NCBI GenBank assembly: GCA_020226215.1
Contig: CM035232.1
Span: 13,304,316-13,368,315 of the forward strand
DNA from: Sindora glabra
Lineage: Eukaryota; Streptophyta; Magnoliopsida; Fabales; Fabaceae
DNA: 64,000 nt
Reading direction: 5' to 3'
The notes beneath the pieces were generated by a model, which ran no database searches, was not told the DNA's origin, and saw nothing but the letters and a program-made list of their open reading frames with translations. Position numbers and translations under genes: made by a program. Positions 63,546 to 64,000 of the stretch are shown here, piece by piece; position 1 is the first letter of the stretch, and every line of letters begins with the position of its first letter.

Positions 63546-64000
63546 ATGAGTCAACCAAAAGCTCAAAGAAATGCTAACCAAGGTGGTGAGGGTGCGAACC
63601 CATCTAGAGGATGCACAAGATAGGGAAGCGTTGAGGATCGTACACTAATTAGTGCAATGATAGATCTTGTGGAGCTGGGTGGTTGGAAAACGGACAATGA
63701 TCAGTTTAAGAATGGTGCTTATAACAAGTTAGAGCAACTTATGGATCAAAAGCTTCCTGGGTGTGGTATGAAGGCTAAACCACACAGCGAGTCCCGTATC
63801 AAGTATTTGAGGAATCAATATAATGCTATTGCGAAGATGCTTGATCCAGTTGCCAGCGGATTTGGATGGAATGATGAAGAGAAGTTCGTAACTTGCTCAA
63901 AATCAATTTGGGATGAATGAGTGAAGGTAATATTTTATATTATATTTTTTCTTCTATGCACATATGTGTGTCTGTGTATATTTCTATTTATTGGTGACAG
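63546..64000 (+). pseudogene. Myb/SANT-like protein of the PIF/Harbinger element, broken and truncated
   Basis: Starts MSQPKAQRNANQGGEGANPS just after a CAG acceptor-like site. The Myb/SANT-like domain includes MIDLVELGGWKTDNDQFKNG and SRIKYLRNQYNAIAKML, like the second protein of PIF elements, which guides transposase to DNA. Two stops interrupt it: TAG at 63621 and TGA at 63918. Both look like mutated tryptophan codons; the second ends SIWDE just before a likely donor (AAG|GTAATA). It continues beyond the window. Confidence 0.78.

Larger units (their letters stand above)
61091..64000 (+). mobile_element. PIF/Harbinger transposon, right end outside the window
   Basis: The left end TGTGGTCGTTTGGTTCGC has the GTTTGGTT core of PIF/Harbinger terminal repeats, preceded by TTA (61088-61090), the usual 3-bp target. 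A related GTTGTTTAGTTGCG lies 65 bp inside. The element carries both expected genes on the + strand, transposase then Myb/SANT-like protein. Both have stops, so the copy is inactive. The right terminal repeat is not in the window. Confidence 0.78.

Noticed and set aside
1..64000. CRISPR arrays, bacterial operons, tRNA or rRNA genes
   Set aside because: The sequence is plant nuclear DNA. I saw no regularly spaced repeats, no tRNA cloverleaf boxes and no rRNA motifs.

Overview
The window is nuclear DNA of a flowering plant, most likely a eudicot. The evidence is very AT-rich non-coding sequence, introns with GT..AG borders, Ty1/copia retrotransposons primed by initiator tRNA-Met, PIF/Harbinger, hAT-like and Mutator-like elements, a BIM1-type brassinosteroid bHLH gene and a UGT89-type glycosyltransferase. 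I cannot name the species. All boundaries and splice sites were read by eye.

Layout. From 182 to 21818 the window is mostly transposon. A full-length but dead copia element (182-8339, + strand, perfect 5-bp target duplication) has a 1.4-kb Mutator-like element inside its 5' LTR. A foldback MITE follows (8497-8843), then an internally deleted copia element on the - strand (9723-13281) with a tandem duplication of its gag zinc-knuckle region. After two MITE-like elements and a tandem duplication comes a second dead + strand copia element (15913-21818), interrupted in gag by a hAT-like element. Another hAT-like MITE lies at 23156-23774.

The first host gene is on the - strand at 24504-29012 (5' leader to about 29880). 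It encodes a 552-aa homologue of BIM1 (BES1-INTERACTING MYC-LIKE 1). I could assemble eleven coding exons in a consistent reading frame, plus a 5'-UTR intron. One intron, inside the bHLH, uses a GC-AG border.

From about 30 to 58 kb there is no recognisable protein gene. This stretch is AT-rich and holds several long inverted-repeat (foldback) elements, microsatellites, and small GC-richer islands in which the G-box CACGTG recurs. An intronless UGT89-type glycosyltransferase gene (59010-60425, - strand) has normal length and intact motifs. The right edge (61091 to beyond the end) is a decayed PIF/Harbinger element with a DDE transposase and a Myb/SANT-like second gene, both interrupted by stop codons.

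Only BIM1 and UGT89 look like working protein genes. They are about 29 kb apart and nothing links their functions directly. Everything else is transposon remains or sequence I cannot assign.
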